From: Nitrospina sp. UBA6727
GTDB taxonomy: Bacteria > Nitrospinota > Nitrospinia > Nitrospinales > VA-1
DNA length: 21,888 nt
NCBI GenBank assembly: GCA_002454045.1
Contig: DKID01000010.1
Location: 1 to 21,888 of the forward strand
Direction of reading: 5' to 3'
This document shows, in pieces, positions 15,083-21,865 of this stretch. Under the pieces are notes generated by a model. That model did not search any database. It was given only the letters and a program-made list of their open reading frames with translations, and was not told the origin of the DNA. Position 1 is the stretch's first letter; the number at the start of each line of letters is the position of its first letter. Made by a program: the position numbers and the translations under genes.

Positions 15083-16179
15083 CGATTCTGAAAAAATATG
15101 TGCTGTTTCTTTTTCTAAAAGCCTACTTACTCACCGCGATTAGTTTGGTCGGAATTTTTTTGGTCGTTGATTTTTTCGGGCGCGCCGATGAGTTCGTGGC
15201 AAAAAACGCACCGCTGATTGATCTCGCTTCTTATTACATTTACAAAATCCCTTTCGTCGTGAATTACATGGCGCCGCAAGCCGTGCTGTTGGCGACCGTC
15301 ATCACTCTCGCTTCGTTGGCAAGACAAAACGAGTTCACCGCCATGAAAGCCTGCGGCATCGGCGTCACGGGCATCACGTCGCCGATCATCGGCGCGGCGG
15401 TTCTTATCGCCGTCATCGTGCTAGTCAATAGCGAATTTATTTCCCCGACCACCAGCCAGAAAATGAATTACATTTTTTTCAGCAAAGTTAGGAACAAGGC
15501 AACCTACGGGAAAATCCCGAAGAAGGATCTCTGGCTCAAAACAAAAGACCATTCCATTTGGAGCGTCGACTCCTTCGACCCAAATAATTCCAGTTTGCGC
15601 GGAGTTATCATTTTGATTCCGGACGATGACCTCGGCATCAGGAAAAGAATCGACGCCCGCGTTGCAGTTTGGTCGGCGGAGAAATGGGATTTCATCGACG
15701 GCTACGTGCGCGAGTTTGACGACGAAGGGCTGCAGTCAACGGAATACTTTGCGAGCCGTTCGTTCCCGGTTTCGGAAACGCCGAAAGATTTCGCCAAGGT
15801 GCGGAAACGGCCAGAGGAAATGAGCCTGCGGGAAATGTACGCGACCATTCAAGTTCATGCGCGGGAAGGCAAAGACACCACCAAAAAATGGGTCGAGTTG
15901 CACCGCAACCTTTCCTATCCTTTCATCAGCATCGTCTTGGCGTTGCTGGCGATTCCCCTGTCGTTGCGGTCTAGTCGGCGTGGCGGCTTGCTGTTTTGCG
16001 TGGCGGTAAATCTGGCGAGCGGTTTTGTTTTTTCATTCCTGTACGCCGTCAGCATATCCCTCGGTCGCGGCGGAACCTTCGGTCCCGTTCTCGCCGCGTG
16101 GGGTCCCAACCTACTGTTCACGGCGCTCGGATTTTATTTGCTACTCACCATGGACAGCGAAAAATCTTTCCCCCTATAA
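15079..16179 (+). CDS. lptG: LPS export ABC transporter permease LptG (YjgP/YjgQ family)
   Basis: A 366-residue inner-membrane permease. The N-terminus MTILKKYVLFLFLKAY, then IFLVVDFFGRADEFV, NYMAPQAVLLATVITLASLARQ (in two blocks) and ELTAMK-like EFTAMKACGI follow LptG more closely than LptF. There are three N-terminal membrane segments (about 12-32, 55-75, 98-118), a periplasmic beta-jellyroll domain (about 125-265), and three C-terminal segments including SIVLALLAIPLSLRSSRRGG. LptF/G with LptB2 drive lipopolysaccharide out of the inner membrane, so the organism is probably didermic. It is coupled to the AmgK-like kinase. No lptF is adjacent in this window. Confidence 0.9.
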   Translation: MTILKKYVLFLFLKAYLLTAISLVGIFLVVDFFGRADEFVAKNAPLIDLASYYIYKIPFVVNYMAPQAVLLATVITLASLARQNEFTAMKACGIGVTGITSPIIGAAVLIAVIVLVNSEFISPTTSQKMNYIFFSKVRNKATYGKIPKKDLWLKTKDHSIWSVDSFDPNNSSLRGVIILIPDDDLGIRKRIDARVAVWSAEKWDFIDGYVREFDDEGLQSTEYFASRSFPVSETPKDFAKVRKRPEEMSLREMYATIQVHAREGKDTTKKWVELHRNLSYPFISIVLALLAIPLSLRSSRRGGLLFCVAVNLASGFVFSFLYAVSISLGRGGTFGPVLAAWGPNLLFTALGFYLLLTMDSEKSFPL

Positions 16180-16186
16180 AAGTTGA

Positions 16187-17164
16187 ATGAAAAAAATCGC
16201 CGCCATCGATGTTGGCTCCAACACGGTTCGACTGCTGATTTTAGAATCTGACGCAACCGGGGATTTCCAACTTCTCGCTTCCAGACAAGCGGTCACCCGT
16301 CTCGGCGAAGGCATGGACACCCGCGGCAAACTTTTGCAATCCCGAATGTCCGCGACCTTCGCCGCGTTATCAAACTTTCGGCAAGACTGCGTGAACCACG
16401 GCGACCCGCCCTTGTTCGCGGTGGCAACCAGCGCGGTGCGGGAGGCTTCCAACGGCGAAGAGTTTGTGCGCCGCGCCCGGGAAAAAACAGGCGTCGCAAT
16501 TAAAATCATCCCGTGGCAAGAAGAAGCCCGCCTCACTCTGGACGGAGTTTTTTGGAAAATACCGCACGAAAACCGCAAGAGTCTCACCCTCGACATCGGC
16601 GGCGGCAGCACCGAGTTCATCCTCTCCGAAGGAAAAAGCATCGCGGGTTTTTGTAGCAGTCCATTAGGAGTCGTGCGGCTGACGGAAAAATTTATCCGCC
16701 GTCATCCGGTGGACGACGCGGAGTACGAAAAATTAACCCGGCACGTGAGGAACGAGTTGCGGGCGGTCAAGAAAAAACTTTCCGCCTTCACGCCGCAGAG
16801 GTTGATCGGCACAGCCGGAACCGTCACCACGCTCGCCGCCTTGAAAAAAAATATACACCCTTACGATCCCGAAAAAATTCACGGCGTTTTGTTATCCCGC
16901 CACGACATCGACACCATGATGCAAAGCCTGAAAGAAAAATCTCTCGACGAACGGTTGGCGTTAAAAGTTTTTGAACGCGGCCGGGAAGATTTGATCATCG
17001 CGGGAACCGCAATGGTTTTGGAAACCATGCGGGCGTTTCAATGCGACCCGCTGATGGTCAGCGAATACAGCCTGCGCGAAGGCGTCATCCTGCAAGCTCT
17101 CGGCGACGGTGGCGGCGATGACAGTGACGACGGTCGCGGTGACGGTGGCGCGGCGACACCGTGA
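16187..17164 (+). CDS. Ppx/GppA family exopolyphosphatase / pppGpp phosphatase
   Basis: A 325-residue actin-fold phosphatase acting on polyphosphate or pppGpp. It has the first phosphate loop AIDVGSNTVRLLI (6-18), SAVREASNG, EEAR (112-115) carrying the catalytic Glu, DIGGGSTE (136-143), GTAGTVTTLA, and SEYSLREGVILQAL at the usual C-terminus. Length matches the short, single-module family. The last 20 residues (306-325) are only Gly, Asp, Ser, Arg, Ala, Thr and Pro. They are encoded by a GGTGAC-type repeat and are probably an appended disordered tail. The stop TGA lies within the repeat. The gene starts seven bases after lptG. Ppx versus GppA specificity cannot be decided from sequence. Confidence 0.92.
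   Translation: MKKIAAIDVGSNTVRLLILESDATGDFQLLASRQAVTRLGEGMDTRGKLLQSRMSATFAALSNFRQDCVNHGDPPLFAVATSAVREASNGEEFVRRAREKTGVAIKIIPWQEEARLTLDGVFWKIPHENRKSLTLDIGGGSTEFILSEGKSIAGFCSSPLGVVRLTEKFIRRHPVDDAEYEKLTRHVRNELRAVKKKLSAFTPQRLIGTAGTVTTLAALKKNIHPYDPEKIHGVLLSRHDIDTMMQSLKEKSLDERLALKVFERGREDLIIAGTAMVLETMRAFQCDPLMVSEYSLREGVILQALGDGGGDDSDDGRGDGGAATP
17102..17164. repeat. GGTGAC/GGCGAC-type low-complexity block at the 3' end of ppx
   Basis: The stretch is built from units such as GGCGACGGTGGCGGC, GATGACAGTGACGACGG and GGTGACGGTGGC. It is read in frame as the Gly/Asp-rich tail of the Ppx/GppA protein and supplies its TGA stop in CCGTGACGAAAG. It is the opposite-strand form of the blocks at 430-514 and 10589-10670. 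Confidence 0.6.
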
Positions 17165-17192
17165 CGAAAGCGGGCTTGAAGGCTGATTGAGT

Positions 17193-17221
17193 TTGACTTC
17201 AAAGGTCGTTTCGGATAAAGT
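17193..17221 (+). promoter_or_regulatory. Candidate sigma70-type promoter for ilvB
   Basis: TTGACT (17193-17198, five of six) and TAAAGT (17216-17221, four of six) are 17 bases apart. Transcription would start near 17228, only about five bases before the ATG at 17233. Either that start is nearly leaderless or the real start is the ATG at 17305. Confidence 0.4.
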
Positions 17222-17232
17222 TTTTTTTCATC

Positions 17233-19032
17233 ATGGTCGCCAAAAAAAATACAAAAAAGAAACTGGTTTCCATCAAGAAATCTCCGCAACCGCCGGGAAG
17301 TCCGATGAAGGGGCGGGACGTTCTTGTGAGAGCCTTGGAGAACGAAGGGGTCAAAGTTATTTTCGGTTATCCCGGCGGGGCTTCGATGGAAATCCACCAA
17401 GGTTTAACCTTGGCTCCGAAAATCCGCATGGTGCTTCCCCGCCACGAGCAAGGCGGTTCCTTCGCGGCGGGTGGTTACGCGCGCGCCACCGGGGAAGTGG
17501 GAGTGTGCCTGGCGACATCCGGTCCCGGCGCCACCAACCTCATCACCGGAATCATCGACGCCAAGATGGACTCCGTCCCCATCGTCGCCATCACGGGGCA
17601 AGTTCCCAGCACGGTGCTGGGCAGTGACGCGTTCCAGGAAACGGACATCCTCGGCGCCACCTTCCCGCTGGTCAAACATAGTTACATGGTTCAGAATGTC
17701 GCGGAAATTCCGCGCATCATTCACGAAGCGTTTTACATCGCGCGGACCGGCAGGCCGGGACCGGTGCTGGTGGACATTCCCAAAAATATTCAACAGCAAG
17801 AAGATATCGCGGATTTTCATGTCGCTTTCGATTGCCCCAGTTATCGGCCAAACGTAAAGCCGTCAACGTTGCAATGTAAAAAAGCAGCGCACGCAATTCA
17901 AACCGCGCAACGCCCGATGATATATGCGGGAGGCGGCATCGTGAGCAGCGGCGCGTCGGAAGAACTTCGCGCCTTCGTCAAAAAAACCGGCATCCCCGTC
18001 ACGACCACGGTGATGGGGCTGGGCGCGTTCCCCTCCACCGACCCGCTTTCGTTGCGCATGTTGGGAATGCACGGCGCCGTGTACGCCAACATCGCCATCA
18101 ACCACGCCGACTTAGTAATCGCCATGGGCGTGCGCTTCGACGACCGCGTCACCGGCAAGCTCGCCGAGTTTTGCAAAAACGCGCAGTTCATTCACATCGA
18201 CATCGACCCGACTGAAATTAATAAAAACATCGTCGTCGACATTCCTATTCAAGGCGACATCAAGCAAGCGTTAAAAATTCTCAACGGCTACATGGCGACC
18301 AAAAAAAATATCAAGCCGTGGGTCACGCAGGTGAAGAAATGGAAGAAAGAATTCCCGCTGGAGTTTGAACTCAAGAAGGGGGAAATCGTGCCGCAGTCCG
18401 TCGTCAGCGAAATCAACAAACTTGCGGACGACGACGCCATTTTTTCGGTCGGCGTCGGCCAGCATCAAATGTGGGCGGCGCAGTTTCTCGACTTCGACCA
18501 ACCCAACCATTGGCTGTGCTCATCCGGCTTGGGGGCGATGGGGTATGGCTTGCCCGCCGCGATGGGAGCGCAAGTTGCGTTCCCCAATCGGCAAGTCATC
18601 AACATAGAAGGCGACGGTAGTTTTCTGATGAACATTCAAGAATTGCAAACGCTGAAGATAGAAAATATCCCCGTCAAAAATGTCATCCTGAACAACGCCC
18701 ATCTCGGAATGGTAGCGCAGTGGGAAGACCGCTTTTATAAATCCATCCGCGGCCACACTTTCATCGGCGACGCCAACTTCGCCGAAGTCGCGCACGCTTT
18801 TGGAATCAAGTCGGAGAGCATCGCCAAGCCGAAAGACATCGTCCCGGCGCTGAAGCGTATGCTCAAACACAAAGGTCCTTATGTTCTGGACGTGAAGTAT
18901 CCTTACAACGACAAAAGCCACGGCCACGTCATGCCGATGATTCCCGCGAACCACACTTACCTCGACACTTGTCTGAACGCCACCACTTCGCTGCGGGACT
19001 ACTGGAAAAAGAAAGGCTTGCTGAAAGAATAA
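17233..19032 (+). CDS. ilvB: Acetolactate synthase large (catalytic) subunit
   Basis: A 599-residue ThDP enzyme that condenses pyruvate into acetolactate (or with 2-ketobutyrate into acetohydroxybutyrate) for valine, leucine and isoleucine synthesis. FGYPGGASMEI precedes LPRHEQGG with the ThDP-activating Glu72. TSGPGATNLITGI, GRPGPVLVDIP, and the ThDP motif GDGSF (460-464) through LNN (486-488) follow. The usual C-terminal region, with LGMVAQWEDRFY, is intact. The first 24 residues are Lys/Pro-rich and unlike the catalytic core. The in-frame ATG at 17305 (MKGRDVLVRALENEG), with GGGAAG upstream, gives a family-typical start. No ilvN or ilvC follows; the next gene is convergent. Confidence 0.92.
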   Translation: MVAKKNTKKKLVSIKKSPQPPGSPMKGRDVLVRALENEGVKVIFGYPGGASMEIHQGLTLAPKIRMVLPRHEQGGSFAAGGYARATGEVGVCLATSGPGATNLITGIIDAKMDSVPIVAITGQVPSTVLGSDAFQETDILGATFPLVKHSYMVQNVAEIPRIIHEAFYIARTGRPGPVLVDIPKNIQQQEDIADFHVAFDCPSYRPNVKPSTLQCKKAAHAIQTAQRPMIYAGGGIVSSGASEELRAFVKKTGIPVTTTVMGLGAFPSTDPLSLRMLGMHGAVYANIAINHADLVIAMGVRFDDRVTGKLAEFCKNAQFIHIDIDPTEINKNIVVDIPIQGDIKQALKILNGYMATKKNIKPWVTQVKKWKKEFPLEFELKKGEIVPQSVVSEINKLADDDAIFSVGVGQHQMWAAQFLDFDQPNHWLCSSGLGAMGYGLPAAMGAQVAFPNRQVINIEGDGSFLMNIQELQTLKIENIPVKNVILNNAHLGMVAQWEDRFYKSIRGHTFIGDANFAEVAHAFGIKSESIAKPKDIVPALKRMLKHKGPYVLDVKYPYNDKSHGHVMPMIPANHTYLDTCLNATTSLRDYWKKKGLLKE

Positions 19033-19163
19033 CCGACGGCGCAACAATCACGGCGGGGACGGCGGGAGCATCGTCACTGCGAGGCGCGATGCGGCGGTGA
19101 GATGGCGGGGACGATGACGCAACGGTGACGGCGGCGGCGCGGAAAATAATTTCTTCGTCACCG
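19033..19163. repeat. GC-rich repeat block with an 8-bp inverted repeat between convergent ilvB and MBL genes
   Basis: The gap contains GACGGCGGGAGC, CGATGACG and GGTGACGGCGGCGGCGCG units. CGGTGACG (19123-19130) is perfectly complementary to CGTCACCG (19156-19163) across a 25-base loop, and the right arm includes the stop codon of the MBL gene. No T-run follows, so it is not a classical terminator, though an RNA hairpin could protect both 3' ends. Confidence 0.5.
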
Positions 19164-20081
19164 CAAACTATATTCCAAATATGCGCGTTGGATATTCGCG
19201 TCCAGCCAGTTTAAGTTTTTCCAAGTTTTATATTTTTTCTGCAACGCAGGCCTCACCGCGTCTTGAGTTGCCTCGAGCGACTTGCCATTTTCCAACTGAT
19301 CGCGAACCATCTCTTTTAGATTAAACAAGTAATGCCGCATCGCGATGAGCACCGGCTTGCCGCCCGGCTCGCCGTGACCCGGGATGTATATTTCCGCGTC
19401 CAAGTTGCTCAGTTCGTGCAGCGCGGAAATCCACTCCTCCACATAAGCGTCGCCCATATAAGGAACTTTGCGATTGAAAACTAAGTCGCCGGTAATGATC
19501 GTTTTCAATTCCTCAATGTAGATGAACAAGTCGCCGTCGGTGTGCCCGCGCGCGTGCATCAGTTTTAAGTGATACCCGCCGACGAAAATTTCCATCCTCT
19601 CCTTAAAAATTATATTCGGCAGAGTGATGACCGTCTCGTTCATTCCGGGAATGTTCATGGTCTTGAAGAAATCCAGATGCGCCGCGCCAGAAGAACCGGT
19701 CAGGTTGCGGCGAACATTTTCGTGGGCGATGATGGCGCGACTGTTTTTGAAAACCTGGTTGCCAAAAGTGTGGTCGCCGTGATAATGCGTGTTGATCGTG
19801 TAAAGGATGGGAAGGTCCGTTCGCTTGCGGATTTCTCGCAACACCTTGCCCGCTTCCATCGGAGTAACCCGCGTGTCCACGACGACGACGCCGTCGCGCG
19901 TGATGAGGAAGGTGGTGTTGGAGTCCACCCCATCGCCGTGAACCACCGTGAAAAGATTCTTCCACACCTCGACGGTTTTAGAATTTTCCGCGCCGCGAAT
20001 TTCATCGCCGCGAACTTCACCCCCCGCCAACACGGCGACGAACAAACCCGCGCCGACCAACCACCCCAATCCCGTGAACAT
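19158..20081 (-). CDS. Exported metallo-beta-lactamase-fold hydrolase
   Basis: A 307-residue protein with an N-terminal hydrophobic signal (LGWLVGAGLFVAVLAGG). The MBL core follows: FLITRDGVVVVDT, then THYHGDH (His99, His101, Asp103, His104), HARGHTDGD (His180), ITGDLVF (Asp199) and IPGHGEP (His236). All expected metal ligands for a dinuclear site are present. The family covers many hydrolases, including periplasmic quinoprotein-relay-associated and SoxH-like forms, so the substrate is unknown. The ATG at 20081 is chosen because GGGAGG lies eight bases upstream; a TTG at 20114 is unlikely. It is divergent from sspB and convergent with ilvB. Its stop lies in a GTCACCG repeat. Confidence 0.9.
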   Translation of the reverse strand: MFTGLGWLVGAGLFVAVLAGGEVRGDEIRGAENSKTVEVWKNLFTVVHGDGVDSNTTFLITRDGVVVVDTRVTPMEAGKVLREIRKRTDLPILYTINTHYHGDHTFGNQVFKNSRAIIAHENVRRNLTGSSGAAHLDFFKTMNIPGMNETVITLPNIIFKERMEIFVGGYHLKLMHARGHTDGDLFIYIEELKTIITGDLVFNRKVPYMGDAYVEEWISALHELSNLDAEIYIPGHGEPGGKPVLIAMRHYLFNLKEMVRDQLENGKSLEATQDAVRPALQKKYKTWKNLNWLDANIQRAYLEYSLR

Positions 20082-20172
20082 CACGCCAACCTCCCGAACG
20101 AACTTTAACCGCAACGTCTATTATGGAAACGAACCGCAGAGTAGCATTTCTCCCGTTGACCGACAAGCACCG

Positions 20173-20227
20173 GCGCAACGGCGATGGCGCGGCGGCTTGC
20201 GCCCGCGTCGCCTTAATCCCGTTGCGC
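20173..20227 (+). other. Inverted repeat upstream of sspB
   Basis: GCGCAACGG (20173-20181) and CCGTTGCGC (20219-20227) form a perfect 9-bp inverted repeat separated by 37 bases of GC-rich sequence that can itself pair in part. It ends 20 bases before the sspB start in the MBL/sspB divergent region. It may be a leader hairpin or a protein-binding site; no T-run follows. Confidence 0.4.
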
Positions 20228-20247
20228 ATTTATGTTAATGTGTTGCC

Positions 20248-20703
20248 ATGGCGACCGCGAACAAAAAGAAATACGATTTCCTCTTATACCTTTTGGAAGA
20301 AGGCGACGCGATGGTTTGCTTAGACTCGCGGCATCCGCAAGTTGATGTTCCGGCGACGCATAAAAATAATTCATCGTTGAACCTGGTGTTCAATCTTAAC
20401 TTCAGACACCCGATGAAAGTAACGGCGGAAGGAATTTTTGCAACGCTGGTCTTCAACGGCAAACCTTACGAATGCGTCCTCCCGTTCAACGCGATGTGGG
20501 CGATTCACGATTCCAATATGAAGAACGGTCAAGTGTGGGAAGAAAGCATTCCGAGAGATGTGGACTTAGCCGCGCAGGCGATGAAAGCCGCGCCGAAAAA
20601 ACCGCGCGCGAAATTGCAGTCGATAAAACGTAGCGGCAAACCTGCCAAGGAATCCGCGACCGGAGGCAAACGCGATCGCAACCACTTGCGCGTCATAAAA
20701 TAA
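20248..20703 (+). CDS. sspB: ClpXP specificity-enhancing factor SspB-like adaptor
   Basis: A 151-residue protein. The SspB fold is recognised from KKKYDFLLYLLEEGDAMVC, SSLNLVFNLNFRHPM, VTAEGIFATLVFNG and VLPFNAMWAI (residues ~7-95). It should bind ssrA-tagged peptides and deliver them to ClpXP. A basic, Ser/Gly/Lys-rich linker (~110-145) follows and the protein ends in HLRVIK. That closely matches the C-terminal ClpX-docking (XB) peptide ending LRVVK known from E. coli SspB. Linker plus tail is the expected adaptor layout, so tethering to ClpX is likely. The gene is divergent from the MBL hydrolase. No sspA neighbour is present. Confidence 0.9.
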   Translation: MATANKKKYDFLLYLLEEGDAMVCLDSRHPQVDVPATHKNNSSLNLVFNLNFRHPMKVTAEGIFATLVFNGKPYECVLPFNAMWAIHDSNMKNGQVWEESIPRDVDLAAQAMKAAPKKPRAKLQSIKRSGKPAKESATGGKRDRNHLRVIK

Positions 20704-20710
20704 TTGCGCC

Positions 20711-20743
20711 AGACGCGGTCGCGGCGACGGTGCCGACGGTCGC
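20711..20743. repeat. Short GGCGACGGTGCCGACGG-type block after sspB
   Basis: This stretch resembles the GGTGAC/GACGG blocks elsewhere in the window. The 11-mer GGTGCCGACGG (20729-20739) recurs exactly at 21022-21032 in the tRNA intergenic region. Too short for a stronger statement. Confidence 0.35.
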
Positions 20744-20747
20744 ATCC

Positions 20748-20776
20748 TTTACAAAAGTTTGGCGATGGATTACACT
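20748..20776 (+). promoter_or_regulatory. Candidate promoter for the tRNA-His transcript
   Basis: TTTACA (20748-20753, five of six) and TACACT (20771-20776, four of six) are 17 bases apart. Transcription would start about 30 bases before the mature tRNA-His 5' end, a normal arrangement for a tRNA gene. Confidence 0.45.
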
Positions 20777-20812
20777 CTGCCCCTGCTTGTTCGGGGCGCG
20801 GCAAAAATTTAT

Positions 20813-20889
20813 GGTGGGCGTAGCTCAGTTGGTAGAGCACTGGATTGTGGCTCCAGTGGTCGCGGGTTCAAATCCCGTCGCTCACCCCA
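20813..20889 (+). tRNA. tRNA-His (anticodon GTG)
   Basis: A full cloverleaf can be drawn. The acceptor GTGGGCG pairs with CGCTCAC with one G-T pair. The anticodon stem CTGGA/TCCAG encloses TTGTGGC, and the T-arm GCGGGTTCAAATCCCGT is intact. The extra G at 20813 opposite C at 20886 (before CCA) is the G-1:C73 pair specific to histidine tRNA. CCA is encoded. Anticodon GTG lies at 20847-20849. Confidence 0.96.
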
Positions 20890-21021
20890 TTTTGCAATTT
20901 GGGACGAGTCCCGCCACGGCGAGATGCGTGCCCTCTTCTTATCTTCCCGCAGGTTAAATTTTCTTGTTCCCTTCTTTTGAAATTGCAAGTAGAATGCCCG
21001 CCATCAGCAAAACATTTTAGT

Positions 21022-21055
21022 GGTGCCGACGGCGGGTTCAGCCCCGTTGGTCACC
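21022..21055 (+). other. Hairpin between tRNA-His and tRNA-Arg
   Basis: GGTG (21022-21025) pairs with CACC (21052-21055), and ACGG(C)GG pairs with CCCCGT around a short loop containing GTTCAG. The loop has a T-loop-like look, but the remaining cloverleaf is absent. It may be a processing or transcript-stability element. The rest of the 20890-21072 gap shows nothing recognisable. Confidence 0.3.
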
Positions 21056-21072
21056 GTGAAAACTTTAACCAC

Positions 21073-21149
<77 letters not shown>

Positions 21150-21182
21150 CTTAGTGGTAATCGGCGGCAAGAGGAGATCGTT

Positions 21183-21827
21183 ATGTTTAACTCAAAAATA
21201 AAACACCCGGTCGCGCTGGCGACGACGGCGGCCATCACGCTTTTATTTTGTCAAAGCGTCTTGGCGTCAACCGCGATGGAATCCATCGGCGGCAGTTCCG
21301 GCAGTTATAGTCACGGAGCGCAAAAAAGCGACAACGACAAAAGCAAAAGACCGCACCGTGTTTCCGAAAAGAAGGGACATTACAAGTCAGAGGGCAGCGG
21401 TTCCAAACCCTATTCCCGTTCTGGAAAATCGAGCGGGCACGGTTACAAAAAAAATTATGGCGCGCGTGGAGGTCACGGCGGCAGGCACGCCAGCAAAAAT
21501 CCGGCCGACCATCTGTTGCGCTTCAAGAATAAACTCAACCTGACCGAATCGCAGATGGCGGAAATCAAGCGGCTGCAGTTCGCGTACGAGAAGAAAAGAA
21601 TTCGCAACAAAGCCGAACACAAAATCGCGCACATGGAGTACGACAAACTGGTTCACATCGAGAAGGTGGACGCGCAAGCTATCCGGTCGGCGGCGGAAAA
21701 AATCACCAAACTCATAACGCAAAAGATTATGGAAAAAGCAGAGATGAAAATCGCCCTACTCAATCTGTTGACCGCCGAGCAGCGGAAAAAAACACACGCA
21801 ATGCATTCCGCTCATTCTCCGCGTTAA
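21183..21827 (+). CDS. Exported Spy/CpxP-like protein with LTxxQ motifs
   Basis: A 214-residue protein with a signal peptide (cleavage after SVLA, about residue 28). A long Gly/Ser/Lys/His/Arg-rich, probably disordered segment (about 35-108) follows. The helical C-terminal region carries LTESQ (120-124) and LTAEQ (196-200), the paired LTxxQ signature of Spy/CpxP/CnrX-type periplasmic chaperones and metal-stress proteins. The helices between are highly charged, suiting the cradle-like dimer of the family. GAGGAGA lies seven bases before the ATG. It is 33 bases after tRNA-Arg and could be transcribed with it. The extended basic linker is longer than in typical Spy. Function (chaperone versus metal sensing) is undecided. 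Confidence 0.8.
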   Translation: MFNSKIKHPVALATTAAITLLFCQSVLASTAMESIGGSSGSYSHGAQKSDNDKSKRPHRVSEKKGHYKSEGSGSKPYSRSGKSSGHGYKKNYGARGGHGGRHASKNPADHLLRFKNKLNLTESQMAEIKRLQFAYEKKRIRNKAEHKIAHMEYDKLVHIEKVDAQAIRSAAEKITKLITQKIMEKAEMKIALLNLLTAEQRKKTHAMHSAHSPR

Positions 21828-21841
21828 GCGCGGCGGCGGAG
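21817..21841 (+). terminator. Weak hairpin spanning the stop of the Spy-like gene
   Basis: CTCCGC (21817-21822) and GCGGAG (21836-21841) form a six-base stem around a 13-base GC-rich loop that contains the TAA stop. A GTTTGCGAAGTTTG tail follows rather than a clean T-run, so this is at best a weak terminator. Confidence 0.22.
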
Positions 21842-21865
21842 TTTGCGAAGTTTGAAAAAATAATT

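Noticed and set aside
19158..20081. True beta-lactamase (antibiotic resistance)
   Set aside because: The MBL metal motif is shared by many hydrolases. Sequence outside the motif does not resemble class B beta-lactamases enough to claim it.
21022..21055. Possible tRNA pseudogene
   Set aside because: Only a T-loop-like GTTCAG and partial pairing are seen; no D-arm or anticodon arm can be built upstream.
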